DNA from: Rotaria macrura
Lineage: Eukaryota; Rotifera; Eurotatoria; Philodinida; Philodinidae
Length of the DNA: 64,000 nucleotides
Assembly (NCBI GenBank): GCA_900239685.1
Contig: OENT01000089.1
Span: forward strand, 64,761 to 128,760
Reading direction: 5' to 3'
Below are positions 36,196-49,710 of this stretch, one piece after another (positions within the stretch are counted from its first letter, which is position 1; every line of letters begins with the position of its first letter). The translations under genes were made by a program, and so were the position numbers. The notes beneath the pieces are model-generated. The model did not search any database. It saw only the letters and a list, made by a program, of their open reading frames with translations, and was not told the origin of the DNA.

Positions 36196-38658
36196 AAAGT
36201 CAATGTAAATAAATATGTAATTATACATGTATAAGTGAAGCAAACATTGTCTCGATAGTTTGAAAGTCATGCAAAAAGTACCATTCTATGCAATTGTTTT
36301 CCTTTGTAATTATAATGTTGTCTCTCAATGGTATGACACCAGTAAGAATAAGAAAAAAACAAAACAAATTTCACTGGTAAATTAATAATGTCAAAAATAT
36401 CTCTCACTTCATTATGCTATTATTATTAAAAATGATTTATTATCAACCTGTATATCTTTTAATGATAGGTAATTGAACTGTCGGCATTCCATTTGTCAAT
36501 TAGACTACAGCAAGACATTGGTGTAATTAAAAATGACAAATATGCCAGCATGTTGTTTTCATCCCACTATTTTTAAGGGGATACGTGTCATAAGCGAACG
36601 AATATTTTCTAATTATTCATAAAATTGTCGACAAGAAACTTTTACAAATAGGCAGTGTTGTTCTTGGAAACTAATGAAAGGAAGCTTTTAGCTGATGCGA
36701 TTTTCTATGAAGATTAAACGTTGTTGCTCACATAGACTAAGATTGATGAAAAGAATCATTTGAATTTAATGCTTGAATTTTCTTTTACAATATTATTGAT
36801 TGAAGTAAAAAGAAAAAAAATGCCCTTTAAACATCAATACACATTGAAATGGTATTAGTCAGTCTTTGTATTGGCAATCTACTTATTCTCGTAAAGACTC
36901 AGATCCTACTTTTTCTTCAGTCATGAAAAATGACAGCCGCTTGTCTCGATTACGTGAATATTTTGTCACAACGTATGAATCCAATAATTTAGTTGAAAGT
37001 ATTTGACAGTCTTAAAGCTCTTTTCACCTCGTCAAAAAATATTCTGTCTGTTACACAATTATGAAACCTAACATAAATATACGAAATCAATGTTCACATC
37101 ACATATTTTGAAGATAATTTATTCATTGTCAAAAGATTTTATGATGATATTTGCCATATTCCAACCGACAAATATGGTGCTCTACTAATCTTTAATAGTA
37201 CTGTGCCAAAAGTTCTCAATCAAACTTTCCTATTGCCGAAGAAGTTTATGTTCGTTTGTAAATATATGCAAACTAGTAAGGGTCATGTATTGAATTAAAA
37301 TCTTGCATTGACTTAATAAATTATGCTTCTGTAAATGAACGTTCTTTTTATTGAGAAATTTTAGCTCTCTGTTGAACTCATTGTGTTTTTTCTTCTCAGA
37401 GAAATAAAGGTTTGACATAAGAGACTGAGCCAGACACTATTATCTAACATGCTCTTTCAAATTAAAAAGTACATTACATCAATCATATTTAATGAGAATG
37501 TTTAGAAGGCATAAATATGTGACGTCAAGAAACTTTTATATTTGCTTTTAAAGTATGCATTTTGAAAACGCTTCTGTATATTATTGAAAGCTCTATCGAT
37601 ATTTCAAAGTATGTGATTTGAGAATACTTCGTCTAACATCAATAATTAAGAATTGAGAAGAAGATAAAAGCGTGTTACGAATGCATAAAAATCAGTTATG
37701 ATATTTGTGGTTATGAAGGTTTCTATCTGAAAATACCAGATAATGATAAATTATTCAATGACATATTTTTTATTTCAGTATTCTTATGCAAATGTTGACA
37801 TCTGAATTTTGATTCGTATTCGATGCGAAAAAAAAATTGAAGAATAAATCAGTTAAATGTTCAATCCAACTACTGTTTTGATCACACAATGTTACATACG
37901 AATATGTGAAGGGAAAATAACATGAATTAATTACTGCCTACTATTCAACTATATGTTTAGCAATAGAAAATCAGCCATACTGTCTGACATAGTCTAATTA
38001 TGATTTAAGAGACGATGTGTTTGTCGTCGATCATTTTTACTAATTAGTCATGTATCGAGGTACTTGTTTCTTTTAATTTATTTTTCTTTAGTCTAGTTAT
38101 AAAATGAAAATTGTAATGAAACTTGACAACCTAACAAATGGTTCACAAGTCTCGTTTACTGCTCAATTAGAATCGAAGGTCTTTGACGATTAAAAATAAT
38201 GTCGAGTTCAAGTGAACAACTATGTTCTTATCGTGAAAATAATCGTTACTTTAGATTTGCATTGTAGAAACCATCAACATTACATTTAAGCATGCAATAT
38301 TTGCGATAATTCATATCTTTCAGTCTTCATCAATGAGTACTATTTACGCTTTGTTTGTTGATCACGAACATGTATAAAGGTTAGGTCGTACTATCTTATT
38401 GATTGCTAAAGTGGATCACTTTTATCAATCCTCGTTCTGCATTATACAGTAAGAAGATTGTGAATAGTTGATACATGAAAGAGTTGTCTATAGCGACAGA
38501 CAAACTAATATATCATACATTTTTTATAGGCTGATAATAAACCAGAATATTGTTAATAAACCTTCTTTCATATAGTCTAGAAGGAAAGAAAAAAGTACCG
38601 TCCAAACGTTTGAAGTGAATAGAATAAAAAAGATTTATTCATCAAGGGCATTTCTAAG

Positions 38659-38685
<27 letters not shown>
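38659..38685. repeat. (TA)n microsatellite
   Basis: A pure TA dinucleotide run of about 27 bp. Confidence 0.9.
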
Positions 38686-38689
<4 letters not shown>

Positions 38690-41433
38690 TAATAAGCATT
38701 TGCTTGTATCGTGAAGATTCGAATTATTTCCATAATCTAATTCATACGATGAGGAACAGAAAGTTTTTGTATCATATTTTATGTAAACTAAAACTTCGAT
38801 ATTAAAACAGTAGTATATGTTTCATAAACCGTAAACTTCTTATAATATGAATGCTTCCGCTGTCCTTGACTTTGTCAAGAGCATTGCAGGAAAAACAAGA
38901 TTGCATTCATAATTTTATTTTATTATAAGATGCATGCATTTATGGCTAATAATATAACAGGAAAAGTCTTTGTAACTAGATATTTTTACCTCTCCGAGTT
39001 GAACCATATAAATGTATTTAAATGAACATTATCATCTGAATAAATGTTGATAAATTAATAAATAGTTCGTTTACTTAATTATTTTACTTTTTGTGTCTAT
39101 ATCGTAAAAACCAATGAATCGTTTGAACTAAATATACGATAGTTTTTTTTTTGAATACTTCAGATAATTCTGATCATGCATGAAAGTATCTTGATTGCAA
39201 ATGAATAATTGTACTGCTTAGGTAAAACAGGTAAGTGCTCGTTTTTGTTTATGATAATAAAACAAGATTTATAGATGCTATTTTAACTAGTTTCTTCTTA
39301 CTCATCTTTGAAGTGTATATGCAGCTCACGAAATAGTTTAACTATCGTCACGTGCAGACAAATTCTTCACCGACAAAAAGGTGACCTGAACCTTTTCTTA
39401 TCAGTTCTTTTCACGAAAGATATAGAAATAAAAATATTAAATGCAAAAAAAAAACTTAGTATTTATAAGCTAAAAAGAAGAATGCTACTATGTATAATCA
39501 CACGGGTTAGTAAAAAAAGAAACGAAGAATGGGCCGATAGTTTTGTTCTCAACGTCGACCAACCTTCCTTTCATTGGGTACAGTTTACATTTCAGTGGAA
39601 AAAAAAGAAAGAAGAGCGGGTTAAACAGCTTTACTCGTCTAAGCATGACACGTTTAATTGTGTCTTATCTTTTGCCATGGTAAATGTTCACATATTTTAT
39701 ATTTTGACCAACCATAATCGTCATATGTTATATTCATGTATGAATACTGTAAAGACATTTATTTTGTAAAATTTATTTTCATTTTTTTAATCGACGCAGA
39801 AAATATTTCATCGTAAGAGTAGATCTACGAAAAAACAAATATCTAAAAAAAAATATATGCGTTTAATTTATAAAAAAATATAAAGCACAGTAAAAATGCG
39901 ACTCAGATTCAGTGAATATAATTTCACATGACATACATTCAGTTTTCGACACATTGACTCAGTTCTCAACAGAACGTTCGCTTAGTAATATGAATTTTGA
40001 AAAGGACAATAATCTGTTTTATTGTATCAATTGACTTTCCGTATAATTTATTGAGGAAATAAAGAATGTGTAAGAAATAACATTCATTTCTATTCCTATA
40101 ACTGATGCTTCAAAGATCCCACTTTACTTATCTTTTACGTCTATACTTGTGCTGAAAGAACAGAAAACTATAATTATTTCAATAACAGTTATTTTTGCTT
40201 AGTTATTCTTTTATGTTCTTCCTAAAATAGGTAATACTTTCTGGATGACGTTTTTTTATTTCGTTTTTATATGAAAAACGAACATAATATTTAAATTGAC
40301 TGAGCTAATTGAAGAAAAATCGTAATGGCCCATTTAGTGTCATTGTTTCGTTTCTTTTAGAGAGCATGATAACCTGAAGCAAATTTCATGTTGACCCAGA
40401 TTCTACATTTTTTTTCTTTTTGTATAGCCTTTTTACTACAGCATTTAAATTGAAAAATCCGTAGGGAATCTCTATTAATGAAATATTATTGAGGTTCATA
40501 GACATGAATAAATTGTCTGATAATGAATCGAAATTCGATTCAACTTTATAGCTGACACAACTTCTTGCTTCATTTTGTATTACCATAGCTAAGATTGGAT
40601 AGATTTTTTTCTTCGACTTAACTTGACATTTTTTCAAGTTACACATCATTAAATAAATGAACTAGATGAACAAGACAACTTCTTTTCTCTGCACAGTCTT
40701 ATTTGCGAAAATAACTTCAATTGCATTTATCTCCTTTTAAAAATTTATTCACCACTCAAATTCATCGTCGCTTTTGCTTTCTCAAGCAATATTTACTAGA
40801 CAGACTTGAGCATTAACGAGATTCAATTGGGAAAACTAGAATATCTCTCATTATGAATAGTTCCTTTTTTCTGTGTGAAATTTCACTTAAATGAAGCGCA
40901 AAAAAAAAGAAAAAGCATAGCTATTACAACACATGTACATCTACCGTTTTTACACCACTGGCGTTTTCTTAGTTGTTCGAACGAGCACAATAAATTCAAA
41001 ACTTTAACTGAAATAAAACATCTACGTTCATTTATTTTTCAGTTCATTCTCGTATATTGTCTCTGAATTCATAACTTTCCTTTATATAGAATTTTCAAAT
41101 GAATACGTTATCGATAGATACATTAGAAGTAAATGATACATCCATAATTTTCTTTTCATCATACACTAGAATATCAAATTCTATCTTTTAATTTTCTTTT
41201 TCGCCGTCGTTTGTTCTTGCAACAACAATCGTTTAGTAGTGTTCATTAGGATTGTCTTCTTCTCCCGATGCATCGATAATCAAAGACACTACTAAGTTTT
41301 CAATTTACTACCGAGTGAGAATTTTCTTAGAAGAACATGAATTGACAAATTAAAAATAGAATTTCAATAAACGAGTGACTATCTTCTTCTGTTATTATTC
41401 ATGCGATAGAACATTGAAAATTTCCAAGACTTA

Positions 41434-42659
41434 CAATGTTTTTCTTTACAGTATTCGTACTTGGTGACATACAGCTTCTTGAGTTGAAGAGGTATACATT
41501 TCTGAATTTATACCTTGTGGCCAAATTCATCGACAAACCATAGAATGCAAGACATTGTCCTTCATACTTCCTGTTAGAATCGTCTCAGTGTCGAAAATAA
41601 TGGGAAAGTTCTCAATCAATGACCTTTCAGAAATTTTTATACCGTTCAGACGAAAGATTCAAACTGAAGAGACGTTTTTTTTCTGTAATATTCAAATATT
41701 GCATAAGAATGAAACATTAGTAGAGTTTCATATTTGCAAAGCGTATCACGTGTTGATAGATAAACGACAGGACAAGTGTGATATTTGTCATCACAAAACG
41801 TATATGAAAACATTTACGATAGTTTCTCCCCCTCCCTGATACACATATTTATACAATGCTTTTCTGTGATCCGAAGTGTAAATAAGCAGTGAATATTTCA
41901 AGAAAAAATCTAATAAGCTTCAATGAACTTCAAGTTTAATGAAACTAATATACACTAGAACCGAAAGTGTGATCAAAGAAGAAACTTGAATAATTTTTTA
42001 TTGAGCGACTTTTCGTTTACTCCCACAACTTTTGGGTATAACTATATCATTTGAGAAAATGTTTCGAAAAGCACGATACGAAATTTTTCGTTGTCAATTG
42101 TCTATCGACATTTTCATAACTTTACATTGTTAAATCAATGAGGTCTTTAGCAGATATCACAGATGCATGTAGTCATCAAATTTATTGTTCATTTTGGAGA
42201 AGTCAAGTGTTTTTAATATAGCTTAAAAATATTAAACGCATGACCATTTTTTTTTCTTTTGATATTATTGAATACAAAAATAGAATATGTTTCCTATCGT
42301 GATGACAAATATTACACTTGTCGTGTCGTTTACCTATCAACACGTGATACGCTTTGCAAATATGAAACTCTACTAATGTTTCATTCTTATGCAATATTTG
42401 AATATTACAGAAAAAAAACGTCTCTTCAGTTTGAATCTTTCGTCTGAACGGTATAAAAATTTCTGAAAGGTCATTGATTGAGAACTTTCCCATTATTTTC
42501 GACACTGAGACGATTCTAACAGGAAGTATGAAGGACAATGTCTTGCATTCTAAGGTTTGTCGATGAATTTGGCCACAAGGTATAAATTCAGAAATGTATA
42601 CCTCTTCAACTCAAGAAGCTGTATGTCACCAAGTACGAATACTGTAAAGAAAAACATTG
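41434..42659. mobile_element. Inverted-repeat element, 361-bp arms and 504-bp loop
   Basis: Arm 41434-41794 and arm 42299-42659 are near-identical reverse complements. I see only about four substitutions. The outer ends read CAATGTTTTTCTTTACAGTA. Both arms contain the same open frame of about 80 codons, read inward from each side. The differences between arms near the loop (GATA/GGTA, CAG/CAC, GTG/GTA) would all change amino acids, and the frame lacks an ATG, so it is not a likely gene. Very long terminal repeats around a 504-bp unique centre suggest a foldback-type or long-TIR non-autonomous transposon, or a recent inverted duplication. No target duplication was found. Confidence 0.8.
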
Positions 42660-43029
42660 CATGGCTTTGAAGTTTTGAAAATAGTACACATTGATTAATA
42701 CCTTTTGTTCACTTCTCTCTTAATGGTATGAAGCAATTGGATGATTTACATGCAAGTGAAAGAACGTTACGCGACACGTGACTGCTTGTGTTTGTTGAAT
42801 TTCGATTTTTTAAACGAAGAGTTTTTTTTTATCTACTTCATCGAAAAGAGAATAATAGTGACGGCGAAGTATTCATTCCTCTACTCTCCTTCCAAATAAA
42901 AAAATACAATCACATTATGCTTCTGTAATATGCTGAAAATGTTTAATCGACACGTATGCACAGAGACCTACGCTAAAGTACGCTTTTTATCAGTAGATTT
43001 TTATTCACCAGATTTCTACTTTGCACTAG
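42660..43029. other. Spacer between the two palindromic structures
   Basis: 370 bp of unique AT-rich sequence with no gene. The last 25 bp before 43030 show weak similarity to the inverse of the sequence just after 44745, so the palindrome arms may extend a little further in decayed form. Confidence 0.4.
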
Positions 43030-44745
43030 AGTAGAGCCGGTACTCTTAATTCCGCCAAAAAAAATGATAGCTCTCAGCGTTTCCTCTATAACTCAGCTCA
43101 GGAACCTCACAGAAAGCTGAATTTAATGTTCCGGAATAGAGAAAACGTTTCTGCATCGATTCATGTGACACTCGTCGAAAAAATAACAAGTCATTATTTT
43201 TTTACAATCGTTTCAAAACAAGCCCCAAAAATTTTCTTCCTTTTCTGTGTGTTCCTAATTTCGCCATGTAATTTATTTTTCCCCTAATTCTGTCATTGCG
43301 GCAATTTTTACATAGAACCTCTCGGAACGAAAACGACTGAGAAGGGAAAATATATTCTAATAACAATAAAAAACATACCTTTTGATTCGTCTTGTCAAGA
43401 CGCATCGACTCATATCGGTTTCAGGTGAGCTAGAGACAATATTCCAATCACTTTTTTGCATTCAAAAATAAAGTAAACGTGGGGGCATTAGGAAAAGAAT
43501 TTAATTCCGCGACTCAATGTTTTTTTTTCTTAATTCTGCCATTCAAGAAAAAATGCACCGATGATCGGAGAAAATGCTACTACTACGTTTAGTGAGCCAC
43601 AATTATAATTCTCATATCAATAGTATGTGGCATTAAACTTGGGCTATATGACCATGTCCTATTCATTATATAATGACTAAGAAACGGTGAGATATGTATA
43701 AACAAAGTACATGTTTGAAATCAGCATAAAAAACTGAGTCGATCTATGTATTTCAAAACAATTTTCCGACATACTTTCACTTTTTTCCAATAGTTTCGCC
43801 CTAGTCTCCGTCAGGGACAGTCTAAAAAATAAATTCTCTTATAATCTCGGTTTTAATACTTATTCAACAGTCATTTCGAGTTTTTATATCTTCTAAAAGG
43901 TTGCCGAGTGTTCACCCATATTGAAACAGAGATTCTAAGAGAATTTATTTTTTGGGCTATCCCTGGGGTAGACCAGGGCGAAACTATTGGAAAAAAATGA
44001 AAGTATGTCGGAAATTTTGTTTGAAATACATAGATCAACTCAGTTTTTTATGCTGATTTCAAATATGTACTTTGTTTATAGATATCGCACCGTTTCTTAG
44101 TCATTATATAATAAATAGGACATGGTCATATAGCCCAAGCTTAATGCCACATGCTATTGATATGAGAATTATAATTGTGGCTCACTAAACGTAGTAGTAG
44201 CATTTTCTCTGATCATCCGTGCATTTTTTCTTGCATGGCAGAATTAAGAAAAAAAAACATTGAGTGGCGGAATTAAATTCTTTTCCTAATGCCGCCATGT
44301 TTACTTTGTTTTTGAATGCAAAAAAATGATTGGAAAATTGTTTCTAGCTCACCTTAAACCAACATGAGTCGATGCGTCTTGACAAGACGAATCGAAAGGT
44401 ATGTTTTTTATTGTTATTAGAATAGATTTTCCCTTCTCAGTCGTTTTCGTTCCGAGAGGTTCTATGTAAAAACTGCCGTAATGACAGAATTAGGGGAAAA
44501 ATACGTTACATGGCGAAATTAGGAACACACAGAAGAGGAAGAAAATTTTTGGGGCTTGTTTTGAAACGATTGTAAAAAAATAATGACTTGTTATTTTTCG
44601 ACGAATGTTACATGAATCGATGCAGAAACGTTTTCTCTATTCCGGAACATTAAATTCAGTTTTCTGTTAGGTTCCTGAGCTGAGTTATAGAGGAAACGCT
44701 GAGAGCTATCGTTTTTCTGGCGGAATTGAGGATACCGGCTCTACT
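43030..44745. mobile_element. 1.7-kb foldback palindrome with TAATTCYGCCAT-like motifs
   Basis: Arm 43030-43857 pairs with arm 43919-44745, about 828 bp each, around a loop of about 61 bp. The termini are AGTAGAGCCGG...CCGGCTCTACT. The arms carry scattered substitutions and small indels, so they are diverged but clearly homologous throughout. Within each arm a word of the form TTAATTCYGCCAT, or variants of it, recurs about five times (near 43046, 43256, 43283, 43499 and 43538, and as inverse copies in the other arm). That arrangement resembles reiterated transposase-binding sites in foldback elements. No open frame of protein-like quality is present. No target duplication is visible. A non-autonomous foldback DNA transposon is the most likely reading. 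Confidence 0.82.
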
Positions 44746-45241
44746 ATTTGTAAAAGTGAACAAAACTTCGTGACATGCTTGATATAAGAGTAAACATTTC
44801 GTACAAAGTCTATCATCTCTTCACGATGAGCGTATATTAAAAATCTATTTCGATGAAAAATAAACACTGCAGTGACTTGTTAGCGATAATTTTTTTCATA
44901 TTAATCGTAGAATTTTTATGTTTCAATTAGCTGTGTCAATCCATTAGAATAGAAAAAGTATACATTCTTTAGTGTAGTTAACATTATGATAACTACAGGT
45001 TAAATACGTTTCTGCCTATCAAATATTCGTGACTATGATGACATTGTATTCAATTCATATCCTTTTTTTGACATATGAAGTATCGCTCGATGTTACTTTT
45101 TCATCGTTCCTGAAAGAGACACGTTTAACATAGAATGGCTATCAACTCAGATTGGTTATGTTCAGTCAGACATAGAAGATACAGAAGGCAATCAATGAAA
45201 GGAACATGAACACCACGATTATTGACTTTGCATTCATTTTC

Positions 45242-45280
<39 letters not shown>

Positions 45281-45684
45281 GACTATGTATTTTGCCATTC
45301 TCTTTCTTCGTGCTCTGAATTTTCTTTGTCGAACAATATCCTACTTTCTACTAATATCTTATGTATTTGAAACGCTTTATACTATGTATTGTGTATGCAC
45401 TATGTATATATGTATATACATATATATATAGACATGCATGTATAGCGAACGGTCACGTGTGAATACAACGAAATTTCTTTTCTTTCTTATTAGCGATTGT
45501 AAAAAAAAACATATAAGATAAAAAAAACAGTCGAAAAATAAATGGAATGATAATGGGCATTTTTTTTTCTTCTATTCGGTAGACCATGATCAAGGTCATA
45601 GCGCTTAGTATTTATCATCCCTGTTAATGAAAGATATTTATCTTTATGTAGAATTATTTGATATGCTTCAGATATTCCATTAAT
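44746..45684. other. Upstream region of the bHLH gene
   Basis: No coding exon. It contains a (TA)n run at 45245-45272, further TATATA tracts, and a class-B E-box CACGTG at 45454-45459. A TATGCTTCAG acceptor ends at 45671, 13 nt before the start codon. Confidence 0.45.
45454..45459. promoter_or_regulatory. E-box CACGTG upstream of the bHLH-Orange gene
   Basis: CACGTG lies 226 bp before the ATG of a CWO/DEC-like repressor, a family that binds this motif. CACGTG occurs several other times in the window, so autoregulation is only a hypothesis. Confidence 0.3.
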
Positions 45685-46989
45685 ATGGCTTTTCAAAATC
45701 GTAGTGAAAATAAAAATAGAATTCCAGAAGAGTGTTTATCTACAACGATATCATCATCAACTTTAGAGATTGTTCTCGATGATCAATCATTTAGTAATTC
45801 AGAAGATGAAGAATCCAATGATCAAACTGGGTAAATTGATAACTTGTGCTGTTTGCTTCATAGAATTTTCGTTTTTTTTGTTTTTGAAAAATAAAAGACA
45901 ATCAAAAGTCGGCACTACAGGTAATGACAATTCAGTACATCGAAAGAAAAGACTATTACCAATAAGAGTAAGTTTTAATGAACTATTTTACACATATGTA
46001 TATAGTTTGCATTGTCTTTTAAAGCAGGATCCTAAATCACACCGATTAATTGAAAAACGTCGTCGAGATCGTATGAATGCTTGCCTCGGTGAATTACTTG
46101 AATTAACACCGCACAATAATACCGAAAGTCAACGACGGATAGAAAAAACTGAAATTATCGAAATGGCAATTAGTCATATTCGTAATTTAACATCAGCATC
46201 GAATAATAACTGTAAAAAAAGCGATTTGATAACTATTCATGTATTCGTTTTCATTTCTATTAGCTAAAAATACCGAAACAAACCTCGAAGCATATCGATC
46301 TGGTTATCGAAATGGACTATCTGATGTATTTGACTTTCTCGATGAATATCCTGAGAAAGATCAACTAGTAGTTGATTTAGCAGAATATTTCAAAGAAAAA
46401 GATATTAATTTAAACAACTTAACGAGTAAGACTAAAACACTTTGTAAAAAGATTAGAATAGATATTATTGATTTACCATGCCTTAATATTTTGTATATTT
46501 AATATTTTAGTTCTTCCAGATAAAAAACGACCGAAATATTTAACATTATCACTCAATGAAATTAAAACACGAGTAACATCGAGAGAAAAACATACAAAAC
46601 CTAATTTTTCAAATCAAAACGACGATTCAATATGTATTATATCCGAAGTCGAAGAATATAAACACAACGATCTTCAATCTTCCCTTGGAGAACGACAAAC
46701 TTCAACTCAACAGTATGATGCTTCTGTTAAAGTGCCTATCTTTGTTTTACATCCGTCAGGTACACATTATATACCGATGTGTATCGATGCATCAATTGTT
46801 TCACATGCATTTTCAAAAAATTCGAATACGTCTCATTCATTATCAACAAGCGATCAGGCTCAATGTCATCCTGTATCAATACCTGTAAATTTTAATCCAA
46901 TAACAACTCTTTCAGACCCATATGAGCTTGATATTCAAAATATAAATGTCATCGGTACTCGTCATCAAACCAGTGTCAGACCTAACTGA
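45685..46989 (+). CDS. bHLH-Orange transcription factor, Clockwork-orange/DEC-like
   Basis: Five exons join in frame: 45685..45830, 45898..45967, 46028..46211, 46264..46425, 46511..46989, giving 346 aa with introns of 52-85 bp. The N-terminus is acidic and Ser-rich. The basic region [14 protein letters not shown] (residues 76-89), HLH loop and second helix [19 protein letters not shown] (to about 127) match the CWO/DEC branch better than HES, because HES has a Pro in the basic region and HEY a Gly. The Orange domain begins at about residue 141 ([17 protein letters not shown]). No C-terminal WRPW or YRPW is present; the protein ends in VRPN. Such factors bind E-boxes as dimers and repress transcription; in flies CWO dampens circadian transcription. 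The exact branch needs a tree. The start is 13 nt after a TTCAG acceptor, consistent with leader trans-splicing. Confidence 0.88.
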
Positions 46990-49710
46990 CTAGATTAATA
47001 AGGATGTCATTTTCATTGTCGGTTTTTCAATGCATTTATATAAGCATATATTACTAACATGTGATTTATTCGATTCGCCATGCATACAATCAAATTTGAT
47101 CAAGAGGGAATGTAGAGAAAAAACGATATGACTGAAAAAAGACATATCAAAAAAAGGGGATTGCATATAAGGACGTGAAGGTAATTTGCCGCTTTTTTTT
47201 TTCTTGTCCCAACTAGAAATATGAAACCGGAATGACAACCTATTCAATAGAATGTCATCATAAGTAATCATATTTTTTATTGAGTAGTTTCTTCTCCACA
47301 AAAAAATAACTGTGAGAACGAAACAAGAATATCGATATAAAATCTAATCGACCTTTTGTTTTCAAGAAAGAGAATTCAAATGTATTTCTTTTTGAAGTTT
47401 GTTTCAATAATATTCTAATGTCAATTGAAAGGCAACTGTTTTCAAATTTATTCTTTTGCTTTGCTTTTATCAAATGATCATAGTCTACGATTGAAAGAAA
47501 TGCTTTGTTTATGTTTCCTTGATTGTCAGTTAAAAGTGATCACGGATCGATTCATGATCAGTAACGAACGTATGACCTGTATGATAGTTCTTGATTTCTT
47601 TTACTATCCAAAGTCCAGAAAAGAAAGAACGTTAATATTTTGTATAGATGTCGATTATTTACCTCTAAATAACTTTCACTAATAATTCTAGGTCATTTTT
47701 TTTTGTGTCTTAAATGTTATCGCTATGAATCACCTCTTTAAGAGATCAAGCTGACTTTTTTTTTATCATTATGTACTATTATTTATTTACAGGCTAAATA
47801 TTGTTGGTTTGAAAGTAAAGACATATGTCGTTGTGTTTCTCTATGGAAATCTTTGATACTCTAATCTGACTTCGGCAAGGTTCTATGTTGACTTTCGATA
47901 GTCACCATACGAATACAGTAAGCAATGTCAAAAGATTCGTTCTCATTCGATGAAGGTTGTCTATCGACCGATCATATCTTCTACAGTTATAGTTTCCACT
48001 GCCTCATGTGCGAAGAATAAATGAATTCAAATGTTTTTATTCATTTTATCGACGACTTTACTGTATTTTCAGGGTTTCATGGCAAACTACATCGTGATCA
48101 CTGGTTGATGAATCTTTCATTTTAATAGCGGATTGATTCTCTAGTTTCGTGATTACATATGCTACAAGGAACAGGCATTTCCATAATAATATAATAATTT
48201 CATACAATGTCATCATTAGTTATTTCTTCGAAACAAACTTTGTCTTTAACGAACATTATTAATGCACGACATCTTCGTTGTGATATCATAACGACAGAAA
48301 ATCAGTTAATCTTATCTTGAGCTAATTCAGCAATATAGATTGAATGTTTGAATCTTAAAGAGTCCTTGATTATACCGCTAATGATTAGTTAATGAATGGT
48401 TCATTTAATTTCAGATATTTTTAGTGTTTATGGTCATGTTTACACGACATGAAAAGTTCATAACTCATATAACGTGCTTTTTAAGAGAGTGCACATTTTA
48501 CTATAAACTTTTTCGTTTAATAAGGATATTTTTTTACACAATACCATACGATAATTTTGAGTTATTAATTAAACATTAATAATACATGCATCAATATCTT
48601 TTGATAGTCAATGTAAAACATTGACAGAATACGATTTATAAATTACCCATAATATTAAAGAAGAAAATATGAAGCAAAAAAATGGACTAAGAAAACACTA
48701 CTCGGATACTTTGTATAACGATTTATGGTTTAAATTCATTGTAGGAAAAATAATTCTCACTGTCCAATTAGAAAAAAAAACTTATTCTACTACGACTGCA
48801 AGCAGTTTAGAATGATGTTTACGCATCGTAATCACTAACATTGATTAATAATCAAATGATGCTAATCGAATGACATGAAGAAAATAACGTGCATCGAATT
48901 TCTGCCTAAAAATGTTTTGTTTTTGTTGTGGAGTAGATATCATGAGATGAAACTTTATTATTCAATGCAATATTCTTAAATTTCATAGATTTATGAGCCC
49001 AAAGTGATTTTATTTTTCAAATCTTAAAATATTTACCACTGTGGACGAATAGGTAAACACGGGCTTTTTAATTCATGATACGTGAAATAGATTCAAAGAG
49101 TCTATAAATACGTTATAACATCGAGATTACCAAAAATCTTGATTTCTGTTCAAATAATTTCGTTTAAAAACCTTTTGATCAACAATTTATTGTTTTTTAA
49201 TAATATTTTCAGTTTTAAGAAAGATCAAAAAAGAAGAAACATCCTTGACTCCTCTATTCTGCCCCATCCTTCTAGCCCATTTCTGTGTAGAGAATACCAA
49301 ATCGGATACAAACCTTATCAGTATTTATGGATCTTTGTGAATTATTTCACCTTGCTAATGTTTAGTTTGTTTCAAATACTTGCATACTGCTAAGAATCTA
49401 AATAATGACTTTCGTAATGAACCATCTTAGTATATAGATAACTTTTCAAGGGAAAAATAAATAGTCATTTATCAAATAAGAATTCTTTTTCAATCATCCG
49501 AAATGACAAAACAACACAACTTTCTACTAAGTATGAAATCACTAAATATTTGAAGCAGCCTATTTCTAACACACACTCATGATTATTGTGTAAGATGGCG
49601 AAATCTGTTTTCAGTGCTGTTTCATAACGAGATGTTGTTATTTTTAGCTTTGTTTAACCTTGAATTATTCAGATCAAATAAGTCTCTTGACGAGCTGAGA
49701 GACTTCCATA
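46990..49710. other. Intergenic DNA downstream of the bHLH gene
   Basis: No supported gene. Open stretches at 46990-47301, 47258-47473 and 47425-47682 overlap on opposite strands and lack motifs. The frame near 49139-49393 is short and without clear splice context. Confidence 0.4.

Larger units (their letters stand above)
36099..41433. other. Long intergenic region
   Basis: No supported gene. Open stretches at 39308-39769 (Lys-rich, no ATG context) and 40386-40649 look like chance frames. A (TA)n run lies at 38659-38685. Confidence 0.45.

Noticed and set aside
39308..39769. 153-codon frame rich in Lys, Phe and Leu
   Set aside because: It does not begin at ATG, is driven by A- and T-runs, and shows no domain or neighbouring exon.
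41555..42538. Two inward-facing frames of about 94 and 111 codons with the same 80-residue start
   Set aside because: They are the same sequence in the two arms of an inverted repeat. There is no ATG at the start, and the arm differences I saw near the loop change amino acids, so there is no sign of protein-level selection.
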